From Gammaproteobacteria bacterium (lineage in GTDB: Bacteria > Pseudomonadota > Gammaproteobacteria > Pseudomonadales > Balneatricaceae): a stretch of 64,000 nt of DNA. The DNA is taken from the NCBI GenBank assembly GCA_024230095.1, contig JAAERS010000337.1, forward strand, positions 1 to 64,000, given 5' to 3'. This document shows positions 40,212-48,445 of the stretch, in pieces. A program made the translations under genes and the position numbers. How positions within the stretch are numbered: position 1 is the stretch's first letter; every line of letters begins with the position of its first letter. The notes under the pieces are model-generated. The model was not told the origin of the DNA and ran no database searches. It saw only the letters and a program-made list of their open reading frames with translations.

Positions 40212-40816
40212 CAACCTCGCCCCATAAATAACTCTGGTTTTACCTTGCACACAAGATAAACCGTAGCGCCTGACAACAAAGCTTCAATAATCACCACGGG
40301 TATATGGCTAATTAATACCAATTTGGCTGTTGGGATAAATTCGTCACCACTTACCCACAAACTAGCCGCCACCATAAGCGTAGTTAACGCCACCGCCAAG
40401 CCCCCACCTACAGCACCCCAAAACAAACCCTGTGATGCCCTGGCACCAATTATAAAAGGGCGTACTAAATAAAATACAGCCACGGCAGGCAAAGCAACGT
40501 TAACCGTATTAATACCCAATACGGTAATACCACCATAACCAAAAAATACAGCCTGCAATAATAACCCGATAAACAAGGCCGGCACCGCTGCCCAGCCTAA
40601 CAGCAAACCGGCAACACCATTCATAATCAGGTGCAAAGACGAAGGCCCCAAGGGCACATGAATCAAAGAGGCGACAAAAAAAGTGGCGGCTAACATACCC
40701 GTCACCGGAATCTTATCTAAAGGCATACGGCGCAGTCCCAAGGCCAGCCCTAGGCAGCTCACTGCGGCACCAACAACGAGCACTTGGGTGCTAAGCGCGC
40801 CGTCTACAATATGCAT
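40211..40816 (-). CDS. cbiM: ECF-type cobalt/nickel transporter substrate-binding membrane protein CbiM/NikM
   Basis: A 201-residue membrane protein. It begins MHIVDGALS, with the N-terminal Met-His pair that binds the metal ion in NikM structures, and contains HVPLGPSSLHLIMNG, the second histidine-rich metal site. Six hydrophobic segments are visible. Sequence does not separate cobalt from nickel specificity. The cobalamin riboswitch upstream favours cobalt. Confidence 0.92.
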   Translation of the reverse strand: MHIVDGALSTQVLVVGAAVSCLGLALGLRRMPLDKIPVTGMLAATFFVASLIHVPLGPSSLHLIMNGVAGLLLGWAAVPALFIGLLLQAVFFGYGGITVLGINTVNVALPAVAVFYLVRPFIIGARASQGLFWGAVGGGLAVALTTLMVAASLWVSGDEFIPTAKLVLISHIPVVIIEALLSGATVYLVCKVKPELFMGRG

Positions 40817-40825
40817 AGATCGCCC

Positions 40826-41623
40826 CTAATTGATATCATGGGCTTGTATCCAAATAACAGCATCTTGGGAAAGTTCTTTACCTTGATAACTGCCATCGGG
40901 GCCTGAACCGAGAGCGGCAAAACCCCAACTGCCAGCCTTTGGGATTGCCATACTGAACACGCCTTGGGCATCACTCATAATAGTAATAGCGCCACCTGGC
41001 ATTTCAATACTGGCATCAGAACCAACAGCGCCTGTTTTCATGTCTGGCTTGGCGACCAAATACTCAACTTCAATCTCTGTAAATGGCACGGGTTTGCCTT
41101 CACTCAATATTTGACCACGAAAACTGGTTCCGACCACCACGTTGTATGGCTTAACTAGAGGGCGAATTTCGGTCTTCAAATTTTGCACCTGCTGCCAGTC
41201 CGTGGGCAACTGATTACGATTTAAATATGTTTTAGTAATCTGCTGGATGTAAATACCCTCAGACTCTTCATAATAAGGCGCTGGCGTCACCACAAGCACA
41301 TAATCACCAGAACGTTTGATGGGCACCGACACATCCCAACTAACAGCCTGATTATGCCGTCCAGAGAAGGTTGTCTGTGATAGTTGGGAGGTCAAATCTG
41401 TACGCTTACCGCGATGAATGACCGCCACATCTTGTGGTCTTAGCATATCCATAGCATGGCCATTACTCATCGGATGCCAGAAAATTAGCTTGGCAGGCAC
41501 ATTGGCACGCTTGGGAATAATGGACTGCTCTGTATAAACCAACTGAAAATGAGCAAAACTTGCTTGGCAAAAAAACAATGCTGCGGCCAATAAGCTGACC
41601 TTAAGGGTAATCAAAATAGGCAT
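40826..41623 (-). CDS. NikK-like periplasmic protein, DUF4198 family
   Basis: A 265-residue exported protein. The signal peptide ends near SFA|H, so the mature protein starts with histidine (HFQLVY), and HPMSNGHAMDM near residue 50 adds two more histidines, a likely metal-binding set. DUF4198 proteins accompany nickel and cobalt ECF transporters as NikK. First gene after the cobalamin riboswitch, ten bp before cbiM. I chose the ATG at 41623, which begins a normal signal peptide. An earlier start at 41686 would add 21 residues ahead of it. Confidence 0.85.
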   Translation of the reverse strand: MPILITLKVSLLAAALFFCQASFAHFQLVYTEQSIIPKRANVPAKLIFWHPMSNGHAMDMLRPQDVAVIHRGKRTDLTSQLSQTTFSGRHNQAVSWDVSVPIKRSGDYVLVVTPAPYYEESEGIYIQQITKTYLNRNQLPTDWQQVQNLKTEIRPLVKPYNVVVGTSFRGQILSEGKPVPFTEIEVEYLVAKPDMKTGAVGSDASIEMPGGAITIMSDAQGVFSMAIPKAGSWGFAALGSGPDGSYQGKELSQDAVIWIQAHDIN

Positions 41624-41688
41624 ATATCGGTTCCAAAAAAAACATTGAAACCGGGAATCATTCAGGGAGAGGAAACAAATAAACAAGA

Positions 41689-41830
41689 CCTCGTCTGATG
41701 CTCACCCGGCATCCGGTTGTGAGTTTCAGGTAGGTCTCCTGGCTCATATCGAAAATCGATACATACAGTTGCGGGGACAGCCACCATTGACAACGCAAGG
41801 CGTTGAAGTGTTCCCTTTTAAGCTTTACTG
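41689..41830 (-). promoter_or_regulatory. Cobalamin (B12) riboswitch upstream of the metal transporter operon
   Basis: On the minus strand the order of conserved blocks is AAAAGGGAACAC, then GCTGTCCCCGCAACTGTA (41764-41781), then the B12 box AGCCAGGAGACCTACC (41729-41744), then CATCAGACGAGG (41689-41700). These are the diagnostic elements of the adenosylcobalamin riboswitch in the right order. It lies between mobA and the NikK-like gene. An eight-base U run (41635-41642) just before the start codon may belong to the expression platform. B12 should repress the operon, implying cobalt uptake. Confidence 0.94.
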
Positions 41831-41918
41831 CGGCAAATAATAAGCTGTTGATAAAGCGCCCAAAACTGCCGCTAATGATGGCGTGTTGTGGACCACGCGT
41901 CAAGTCATCTAATGGCAG

Positions 41919-42563
41919 TTATACGACAATGGGCGCCTCGTATGCGACATGCGCCGCCAAAAGCGCTTCGCCAGCCGCCACATCATCTAAACGGTTGACA
42001 TTAAAGAATGGATTATAAGGCATAGCATCGAACTGAACGTCAGCAACACCATAGCGTGAGGTAAACAAATCCACCTTGTGTATCCCATCTTCTACCAAGG
42101 CTTGATGCAAGTCATTATGCAGCTCTACAGGCCACAAACCGAACACCGGCTGAGTGCGCTGTTGATAACTGGCACAAGCCAAAGGCTGTGTTTTATCGAT
42201 AGCTGACAGCATACGGTCAACATAGTCGGCAGGATAAAAAGGGGTATCGGCGGCCATGGTTATAACATGGGTCACCTGCGGCTGAAATGCCCGCGCCCAG
42301 GCCATAGCGGAAAGCACACCGGCCAAAGGACCAGCGAAATCTGGCACAATGTCCTGCTGTATAGGCAGTTGGAATTGTTTATAGCGCTGCTCATCACCAT
42401 TAGCGTTAAGTAGCAAATTGGACATCTGTGGCTTAGCCCGCTCTATCACATATTGCAGCAAAGGTTTGCCAGCAATTTCTGCCAAAGGCTTATCAGCCCC
42501 CCCCATGCGGCGCGCTTGTCCACCGGCCAGTATCACGCCAAGCAGATTGTCCTTGTCAAGCAT
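41919..42563 (-). CDS. mobA: Molybdenum cofactor guanylyltransferase MobA
   Basis: A 214-residue nucleotidyltransferase with the N-terminal LAGGQARRMGGADKPL (13-28), the aspartate motif MAADTPF near 103 and the late FFNVNRLDD near 187. It transfers GMP to Mo-molybdopterin to give the guanine dinucleotide cofactor used by DMSO-reductase-family enzymes, including the formate dehydrogenase here. It lies 49 bp after fdhD, in the same operon, and 88 bp before the riboswitch. Confidence 0.95.
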   Translation of the reverse strand: MLDKDNLLGVILAGGQARRMGGADKPLAEIAGKPLLQYVIERAKPQMSNLLLNANGDEQRYKQFQLPIQQDIVPDFAGPLAGVLSAMAWARAFQPQVTHVITMAADTPFYPADYVDRMLSAIDKTQPLACASYQQRTQPVFGLWPVELHNDLHQALVEDGIHKVDLFTSRYGVADVQFDAMPYNPFFNVNRLDDVAAGEALLAAHVAYEAPIVV

Positions 42564-42612
42564 CTTCTGTCTCCTTTAATCAAATCAAAATAGCCTAAGC
42601 TTGCGACCAGAT

Positions 42613-43455
42613 TTAGTCCTGCACCATTTGTGTATCGTAGTGCAAACGCTGGTAGCCACTTAAAGCCACAAAACTACGCCCTTTGGCTCGGCCCACTAGC
42701 GTCAAACCGGCCTGACGTGCCAAATCCACTCCCCAAGCAGTAAAGCCTGAGCGTGAGATAAGAATAGGAATGCGCATTTGTACTGTTTTAATTACCATCT
42801 CACTAGTCAGCCTACCGGTGGTATAAAAACACTTATCTTGAGGTGCCATATCATGCTGATACATATAGCCGGCAATTTTATCAATCGCATTATGACGCCC
42901 GACATCTTCCATATACACTAGCGGCTTATCGCCAAGACAAAGCACGCAACCGTGGATAGCTCCAGCCTTGTGATAAATGCTCGGGGTGGTGTTAATTTGT
43001 TTCGACAAGGTATAAATGGCACTGGTGGTGATGTGCGCGTCTTGTGCTAGTTCGATTGCGGAAAATTTTTCCATAACATCACCAAACACCGTGCCCTGAG
43101 CGCAACCGGAAGTGCGCACCTTTTTCTTTAACTTATCTTCGTAGTTAGTTTCCCGTTGCGTGCGTACGATGACCACTTCTAACTCTTCGTCATAATCGAT
43201 ACCCGTCACCACGTCATCTGGACGCAGCATATTTTGATTCAACAAAAAACCCAAGGCCAAGTATTCAGGGTGATCACCCAAAGTCATGAGAGTGACGATT
43301 TCCTGGCGGTTTAAATACACCGTTAAGCCGCGTTCGGTAACTACGTCGACTTTAACGGGCTGATTATTCTGATCTCGCCCCACCACCGAATCAGTGAGCC
43401 CAGGAGCATCCGGTTGAGGATAAAGTAAATAGGACGATAGGTCGGCAATTTTCAT
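42613..43455 (-). CDS. fdhD: Formate dehydrogenase accessory sulfurtransferase FdhD
   Basis: A 280-residue FdhD/FdsC protein, which passes sulfur from a cysteine desulfurase to the molybdenum cofactor of formate dehydrogenase. Conserved parts are ALGFLLNQNML, HGCVLCLGDK, EDVGRHNAIDK, TTGRLTSEMVIK and SRSGFTAWGVDLA. The region matching the CxxC loop of E. coli FdhD reads TSGCAQGT with a single cysteine, C118. Some FdhD-like proteins have only one, so it is probably functional. First gene of fdhD-mobA. Confidence 0.95.
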   Translation of the reverse strand: MKIADLSSYLLYPQPDAPGLTDSVVGRDQNNQPVKVDVVTERGLTVYLNRQEIVTLMTLGDHPEYLALGFLLNQNMLRPDDVVTGIDYDEELEVVIVRTQRETNYEDKLKKKVRTSGCAQGTVFGDVMEKFSAIELAQDAHITTSAIYTLSKQINTTPSIYHKAGAIHGCVLCLGDKPLVYMEDVGRHNAIDKIAGYMYQHDMAPQDKCFYTTGRLTSEMVIKTVQMRIPILISRSGFTAWGVDLARQAGLTLVGRAKGRSFVALSGYQRLHYDTQMVQD

Positions 43456-43548
43456 TGTTCACATTACGCCAAGGTAGATTTGATTGTATTTTAGCCTTAA
43501 TCATGACCCATAGCTTGTACATTTGCGACTAAATTAGCACTTAAACAT

Positions 43549-43573
43549 TGCCGTTCGTTATTCACCAACGGCA
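43549..43573 (-). terminator. Terminator-like hairpin downstream of the YaiI-family gene
   Basis: The arms TGCCGTT and AACGGCA with an 11-base loop lie right after the DUF188 stop on the minus strand, followed by ATGTTTAAG. The T tract is weak, so the call is tentative. Confidence 0.4.
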
Positions 43574-43577
43574 GCCA

Positions 43578-44030
43578 CTATAGCTTGGCCTGCTTGGCCA
43601 ACCATTGGTCTAGCTTGTTGGCAAAGGCCATACGATCTGTATGGTTAAAAGGCGGTGGACCACCTGTTTGCAACCCACTGGAGCGCATAGTTTCCATAAA
43701 GTCGCGCATATTTAACTTGGCTTTGATGTTAGCCTTGGTATAAGGCTCACCACGACTAGTTAACACTGTGGCGCCCTTGTCAATGATTTCAGCAGCCAAA
43801 GGAATATCAGAAGTAATTACCAGGTCACCTACCTCCACACGACGCACGATTTCATCATCAGCCACATCAAAGCCACTACTTACCTGCATGGCACTAATCA
43901 CCTTTGAAGGTGGTGTTTTTATAAATTGATTGGCAACAAATATGGTAGGCATCTGCACTCTTTCAGCGGCCCTAAAAAGAATCTCTTTGACTACGCCCGG
44001 ACAGGCGTCAGCATCGACCCAAATGGTCAT
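43578..44030 (-). CDS. YaiI/YqxD family protein (UPF0178, DUF188)
   Basis: A 150-residue conserved protein beginning [18 protein letters not shown], the hallmark of DUF188. It also has [21 protein letters not shown] and the C-terminal [19 protein letters not shown]. The aspartate-rich start resembles PIN-like nuclease folds, but no activity is established. It is a single gene upstream of fdhD, without clear link to its neighbours. Confidence 0.93.
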   Translation of the reverse strand: MTIWVDADACPGVVKEILFRAAERVQMPTIFVANQFIKTPPSKVISAMQVSSGFDVADDEIVRRVEVGDLVITSDIPLAAEIIDKGATVLTSRGEPYTKANIKAKLNMRDFMETMRSSGLQTGGPPPFNHTDRMAFANKLDQWLAKQAKL

Positions 44031-44300
44031 AAATCACACTTCCTTAATTACCACAACCTAACACATACCATGCACCTAATGAGCCATGACATAACGAGTT
44101 AGGTTGACGCGCGTGGCGCTGTAGCGTTTACACTAGCACCCATTGATTGCGTTCTATTTGTCATTGCCCCATTCTTGGTGCCTTTGCTGCTTCATTTTGG
44201 CAAAATCAGCGATGGGGCCAGCACAAGGCAACCCAGTTTATACCAAAATACAACCGAGAGCCCACACTTGGCCTTTTTGTTCCACAAAACCCACACATGT

Positions 44301-44714
44301 CTATGCAAGAAACAATTCTTCATCATTGGTCATGCACTTAAATTCCAGAGGGTTACCGCTATAGTCCAGTACAAACATGATTCTTTGTTGCCCGACTTGC
44401 CCCTCATACCGTTGTTGGGGTTGCACAATAAATTCAATGTTTGCCACCTCAAAACGGCCTTGTAATGCATCAAATTGGGGCTTAGTTAATACACAACCAA
44501 AATGCGGAATCGGCACCTTCACACCATCGACACAACCACAATAATCCAAGGGCTCTATTATACCCACATGGGCCGAAAGCTGATTGCCATACAAATCAAA
44601 GTCTACCCATGTATCTGTACTCCGCCCTTCAACGCATCCCATCACCTGCATATAAAACAGACGAGTGGACACCAAATCTTTAACTTTAAAAGCGAAATGA
44701 AACGGCCTAGCCAT
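44301..44714 (-). CDS. Glyoxalase/bleomycin resistance (VOC) family protein
   Basis: A 137-residue VOC protein with the paired beta-alpha-beta layout: FHFAFKVKDLVSTRLFY at the start, LSAHVG near 49, PHFGCVLTK near 71 and the metal-ligand-type LDYSGNPLEFKCM near the end. Candidate ligands are H6, H51 and E124. The ATG at 44714 is preferred over a TTG one codon earlier. The enzymatic activity cannot be told. Monocistronic. Confidence 0.88.
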   Translation of the reverse strand: MARPFHFAFKVKDLVSTRLFYMQVMGCVEGRSTDTWVDFDLYGNQLSAHVGIIEPLDYCGCVDGVKVPIPHFGCVLTKPQFDALQGRFEVANIEFIVQPQQRYEGQVGQQRIMFVLDYSGNPLEFKCMTNDEELFLA

Positions 44715-45027
44715 CAATTAGTACCCCAGTAGTGCGCTTACTGTCATAATAATTGTTACCCTCAATTGACACAAGTGACAACCAAGGCTACCGTCTTTAT
44801 GGGGCTTACACCGACTTAAATGAAGTAAAAAAACTACAATAACACAAGTATTTAGCCAACAAATACCCACTAGTCATCTAACAATACTTCAAATTTGGTA
44901 GTTTTTTGACGTATAGTAGGCAGGTTAAACAACCCCAGTGGGCTTGAATATATTGAGTTTAGAGCGGCCACAAGTCGCTTCTCAACAAGCCTCCAGGCTT
45001 ATCCGCCAATAAACAAAAAGGGATCCT
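44715..45027. other. Divergent intergenic region upstream of icd
   Basis: A 313-bp gap between the VOC gene and icd. It holds a near-palindrome TTGACACAAGTGACAA (44766-44781), AT-rich sequence, and a possible promoter TTCAAA (44888-44893), 18 bp, TATAGT (44912-44917) for icd. I see no gene. Confidence 0.4.
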
Positions 45028-47271
45028 ATGACTACTCAAGACAACACTATTTACTACACACTCACCGATGAAGCCCCCTCTATGGCAACCTGCTCCTTAT
45101 TGCCAGTAGTCCGCGCATTCACCAATGCGGCTGGCATCAAGGTGAAGATTACCGACATTTCCTTGGCTGGGCGTATTTTGGCCGCTTTCACCGATTGCCT
45201 TAAGGACGAACAAAAAGTTCAAGACGGGTTGAAGTTCCTTGGCGAATTAACTCAGGATCCCGACGCTAACATCATCAAGCTGCCCAACATTTCTGCGTCG
45301 GTACCACAACTAGAAAACTGCATCAAAGAACTACAACAACAAGGTTATGGCATCCCTGATTATCCGCAGGTACCGACCAATGACGAAGAACAAGCAATCA
45401 ACGCTCGTTATTCCAAAATCCTTGGTAGTGCAGTCAACCCTGTACTGCGTGAAGGTAACTCTGATCGTCGCGCACCTGGTGCCGTAAAAGAATTTGCTCG
45501 CAAATTTCCCCACAAAATGGGCAAGTGGAGCATGGCTTCACGCACCCACGCTGATTATATGCGTGATGGCGATTTTTACTCTGGCGAGCAGTCTGTAACC
45601 GTATCCGAAAACACCAATGTACGGATTGAATTCGTTAGCGAATCTGGTGAAGTCAGCGTGAAAAAAGAGCTGGCCCTTGAAGCCGGAGAAATCATGGATT
45701 CCATGCGCATGAGCGCCCAAGCTCTGCGCGCCTTTTTACAAGACTCGATTGAAGACGCTCATAATTCCGGCGTCATGTGGTCATTACACGTCAAAGCCAC
45801 CATGATGAAAGTCTCTCATCCGATTGTATTTGGCCACGCGGTTACGGTATTTTACAAAGAAGTTTTTGACAAGTATGGCCCATTGTTTGAAAAGCTGGGC
45901 GTCAATCCCAACAACGGCTTAAGTAGTGTTTACGAAAAGATTCAGGAACTGCCCCGCTCCTTCCGTGAAGAGATAGAAGAAGACATTCACGCATGTTATG
46001 AGCACCGTCCTGAGCTAGCCATGGTAGATTCCGTTAAGGGCATTACCAACTTGCACGTACCCTCCGATGTCATCGTTGACGCCTCCATGCCCGCTATGAT
46101 TCGTAATGGTGGCAAAATGTGGGGCGCCGATGGTCGACCTAAAGACTGCAAGGCCGTTATGCCTGAAAGCACCTATGCCACTATCTATCAGGAAATGATC
46201 AATTTTTGCAAAACCAATGGTGCCTTTGACCCAACCACTATGGGCACAGTACCTAATGTTGGCCTAATGGCAAAAAAAGCCGAAGAATACGGTTCGCACG
46301 ACAAAACCTTTGAAACTGACAACGGCGTAATGCGTGTTGTCGACGCTGCCACTGGCAAAGTATTGATGTCCCATGAAGTTGACAAAGGCGATATCTGGCG
46401 CGCCTGTCAAACCAAAGATGAGCCCGTACGTGATTGGGTTAAGTTGGCCGTCACTCGCTCTCGCCAATCCAATACACCAGCCATTTTCTGGCTGGATCGT
46501 AACCGCCCACATGACATTGAGCTAATCAAAAAGGTAGAACTATACCTACAAGATCACGATACCGAAGGCTTGGACATTCGCATCCTCACTTACGTTGAAG
46601 CCATCCGTCGTTCCATGGAACGCATGATGCGCGGTTCTGACACTATCTCTGTCACCGGCAACGTATTGCGTGATTACCTAACCGACCTATTCCCTATCAT
46701 GGAGCTAGGCACTTCGGCCAAAATGTTATCCATCGTGCCCATGCTTAAAGGTGGCGGCATGTACGAAACTGGTGCTGGCGGTTCCGCGCCTAAACACGTA
46801 CAACAAGTACTGGAAGAAAACCATCTGCGCTGGGACTCCTTGGGTGAATTCCTAGCTTTGGCAGTGTCTCTGGAAGACATGGGCATTAAGCACGACAACA
46901 AGGTCGCTGCCATTTTGGCTACCACGCTGGACGCTGCTACAGGCAAGCTACTTGAAGACAACAAATCACCCTCTCGCAAGACTGGCGAGCTAGACAACCG
47001 CGGTAGTCACTTCTATCTGGGTTTGTACTGGGCTAAAGCCATGGCAGAGCAAAAAGAAGATACGGCTTTAGCAGCTAAATTCAAGACTTTTGCTGACGCC
47101 CTAGCTGCCGCTGAAGATCAGGTCATTGCTGAACTAAGTGATGTACAAGGTCAGCCTGCATCGGCTATTACTGGCTACTACCATGCCCGTCGTGAAGATG
47201 TGAAAAAGGTCATGCGTCCAAGTGAAACTCTGAACGCTATTCTTGCTGCTTCACCAGCTGGAAACAAGTAG
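45028..47271 (+). CDS. icd: Isocitrate dehydrogenase, NADP-dependent, monomeric type
   Basis: A 747-residue monomeric IDH, oxidising isocitrate to 2-oxoglutarate with NADPH production. Visible parts are [19 protein letters not shown] at the start, [20 protein letters not shown] near residue 142, [14 protein letters not shown] near 269, and [20 protein letters not shown] near 566. The length rules out the 415-residue dimeric type. AAAGGGATCC precedes the ATG. It is a single gene closed by a strong terminator. Confidence 0.97.
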   Translation: MTTQDNTIYYTLTDEAPSMATCSLLPVVRAFTNAAGIKVKITDISLAGRILAAFTDCLKDEQKVQDGLKFLGELTQDPDANIIKLPNISASVPQLENCIKELQQQGYGIPDYPQVPTNDEEQAINARYSKILGSAVNPVLREGNSDRRAPGAVKEFARKFPHKMGKWSMASRTHADYMRDGDFYSGEQSVTVSENTNVRIEFVSESGEVSVKKELALEAGEIMDSMRMSAQALRAFLQDSIEDAHNSGVMWSLHVKATMMKVSHPIVFGHAVTVFYKEVFDKYGPLFEKLGVNPNNGLSSVYEKIQELPRSFREEIEEDIHACYEHRPELAMVDSVKGITNLHVPSDVIVDASMPAMIRNGGKMWGADGRPKDCKAVMPESTYATIYQEMINFCKTNGAFDPTTMGTVPNVGLMAKKAEEYGSHDKTFETDNGVMRVVDAATGKVLMSHEVDKGDIWRACQTKDEPVRDWVKLAVTRSRQSNTPAIFWLDRNRPHDIELIKKVELYLQDHDTEGLDIRILTYVEAIRRSMERMMRGSDTISVTGNVLRDYLTDLFPIMELGTSAKMLSIVPMLKGGGMYETGAGGSAPKHVQQVLEENHLRWDSLGEFLALAVSLEDMGIKHDNKVAAILATTLDAATGKLLEDNKSPSRKTGELDNRGSHFYLGLYWAKAMAEQKEDTALAAKFKTFADALAAAEDQVIAELSDVQGQPASAITGYYHARREDVKKVMRPSETLNAILAASPAGNK

Positions 47272-47357
47272 CAGAGGCTACATAAGTCGGCCTGTCGTGG
47301 CCCTTTTCTGGGAGCACTTAGGCGGGTATACTCTTGGGCAATGAATTGAACCCATAT

Positions 47358-47391
47358 AAAAGGGGCTAATGATTAATCATTAGCCCCTTTT
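47358..47391. terminator. Bidirectional terminator between icd and sseA
   Basis: A long perfect stem, AAAGGGGCTAATGA / TCATTAGCCCCTTT with a TTAA loop, carries T-rich flanks on both strands. It serves the convergent icd and sseA genes. Confidence 0.92.
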
Positions 47392-47415
47392 CTTTGCGAT
47401 TAGACGCATAATAAG

Positions 47416-48246
47416 CTAGCCCACCGCCACAGGCAAATCCTCACGAGCACCCCATTCAGCCCAAGAACCATCATACAATTTAGCCTCCTGATATCCACAC
47501 AAGGTTAAAGCCAAAACGATAACTGCCGCGGTGACGCCAGAGCCACAAGTAGTGATCACTTGGCGTTGCTGCAAATACTCGCCTAACACTCCCTGCAATT
47601 CGGCCACCGGCAATAATACACCATTACGCAACAAGCTATTAAAAGGCAGACTTGTGGCGCCCGGCATATGACCACTGCGCAAGCCCGGGCGAACTTCTTT
47701 TTCCTGCCCCGTAAAACGAGCCTTGGAACGGGCATCCAAAACACAAACATGCTGACCTTTTAAGGCGGCCAACACATCCTCAGCCATAACCACCCGGGAT
47801 AGATCTGGCTCCCCATGATAGTGGCCGGTCGTTACCATTTCTTGCCCACTAACTAAACCATAACCAGCGGCCCGCCAAGCCGCCAAACCACCATCAAGAA
47901 CGGCTACCTGTTGGCTACCAAACAGACGCAACATCCACCAAACTCGTGCCGCCGAAAACAAACCATGACTGTCGTACACCACTACCCTGTCAGTGTTATT
48001 GATGCCCAATTCAGAAACATAAGCCGAGAATTGGATCGCACTGGGTAAGGTATGTGGCAAAGAGCTGTTGGCGCTGCAGTCATCAATATCAAAAAATACG
48101 GCACCGGGTATGTGTTCAGCCAAATAGTCTGCTTGGGTATCCCTTCCTGCCGCTGGCAAATACCATGAGGCATCGATCACCTTCACATCATTTTGTGATA
48201 AATTGTCATGTAGCCAAGTGGCCGTAACTAATAAATCCATTGCCAT
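47416..48246 (-). CDS. sseA: 3-mercaptopyruvate sulfurtransferase SseA
   Basis: A 276-residue protein of two rhodanese domains. The active-site loop is CGSGVTA near residue 233, the form of mercaptopyruvate sulfurtransferases rather than the CRKGVT of thiosulfate rhodaneses. Other parts are LLVTATWLHDNL, VVVYDSHGLFSAARVWWMLRLFG near 88 and DARSKARFTGQEKEVRPGLRSGHMPG near 170. AAGGAG lies six bases before the first ATG. Its place beside formate dehydrogenase and fdhD could relate to sulfur supply for the cofactor, but that is inference. Confidence 0.94.
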   Translation of the reverse strand: MAMDLLVTATWLHDNLSQNDVKVIDASWYLPAAGRDTQADYLAEHIPGAVFFDIDDCSANSSLPHTLPSAIQFSAYVSELGINNTDRVVVYDSHGLFSAARVWWMLRLFGSQQVAVLDGGLAAWRAAGYGLVSGQEMVTTGHYHGEPDLSRVVMAEDVLAALKGQHVCVLDARSKARFTGQEKEVRPGLRSGHMPGATSLPFNSLLRNGVLLPVAELQGVLGEYLQQRQVITTCGSGVTAAVIVLALTLCGYQEAKLYDGSWAEWGAREDLPVAVG

Positions 48247-48393
48247 AGGAAACTCCTTTTGTGCCTGCTTTTGTTAAGTCATATCCATAGCGACTTCTGT
48301 TTTAGTGCTTTCCCGCATTAAGCCATAATAATTATGCCAGCCCATAGGCATATATTTGAAATTCTTGATCGCGCCACTGGCAGCATCACTAAA

Positions 48394-48436
48394 CAAAAAA
48401 ATTCAGCTAGCTAGGATCAGACCGACGGCCTGATCC
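48394..48436 (-). terminator. Terminator downstream of the formate dehydrogenase operon
   Basis: GGATCAG / CTGATCC with an inner CCG/CGG pairing (48414-48436) is followed on the minus strand, after about a dozen bases, by a T run (48394-48402). It is ten bp past the alpha-subunit stop. The spacing to the T run is wide, so efficiency is uncertain. Confidence 0.6.
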
Positions 48437-48445
48437 CAGCGATCC

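Noticed and set aside
44143-44465. Overlapping plus-strand frames between the VOC and DUF188 genes
   Set aside because: They run into the VOC coding sequence in antisense, with no similarity or ribosome sites.
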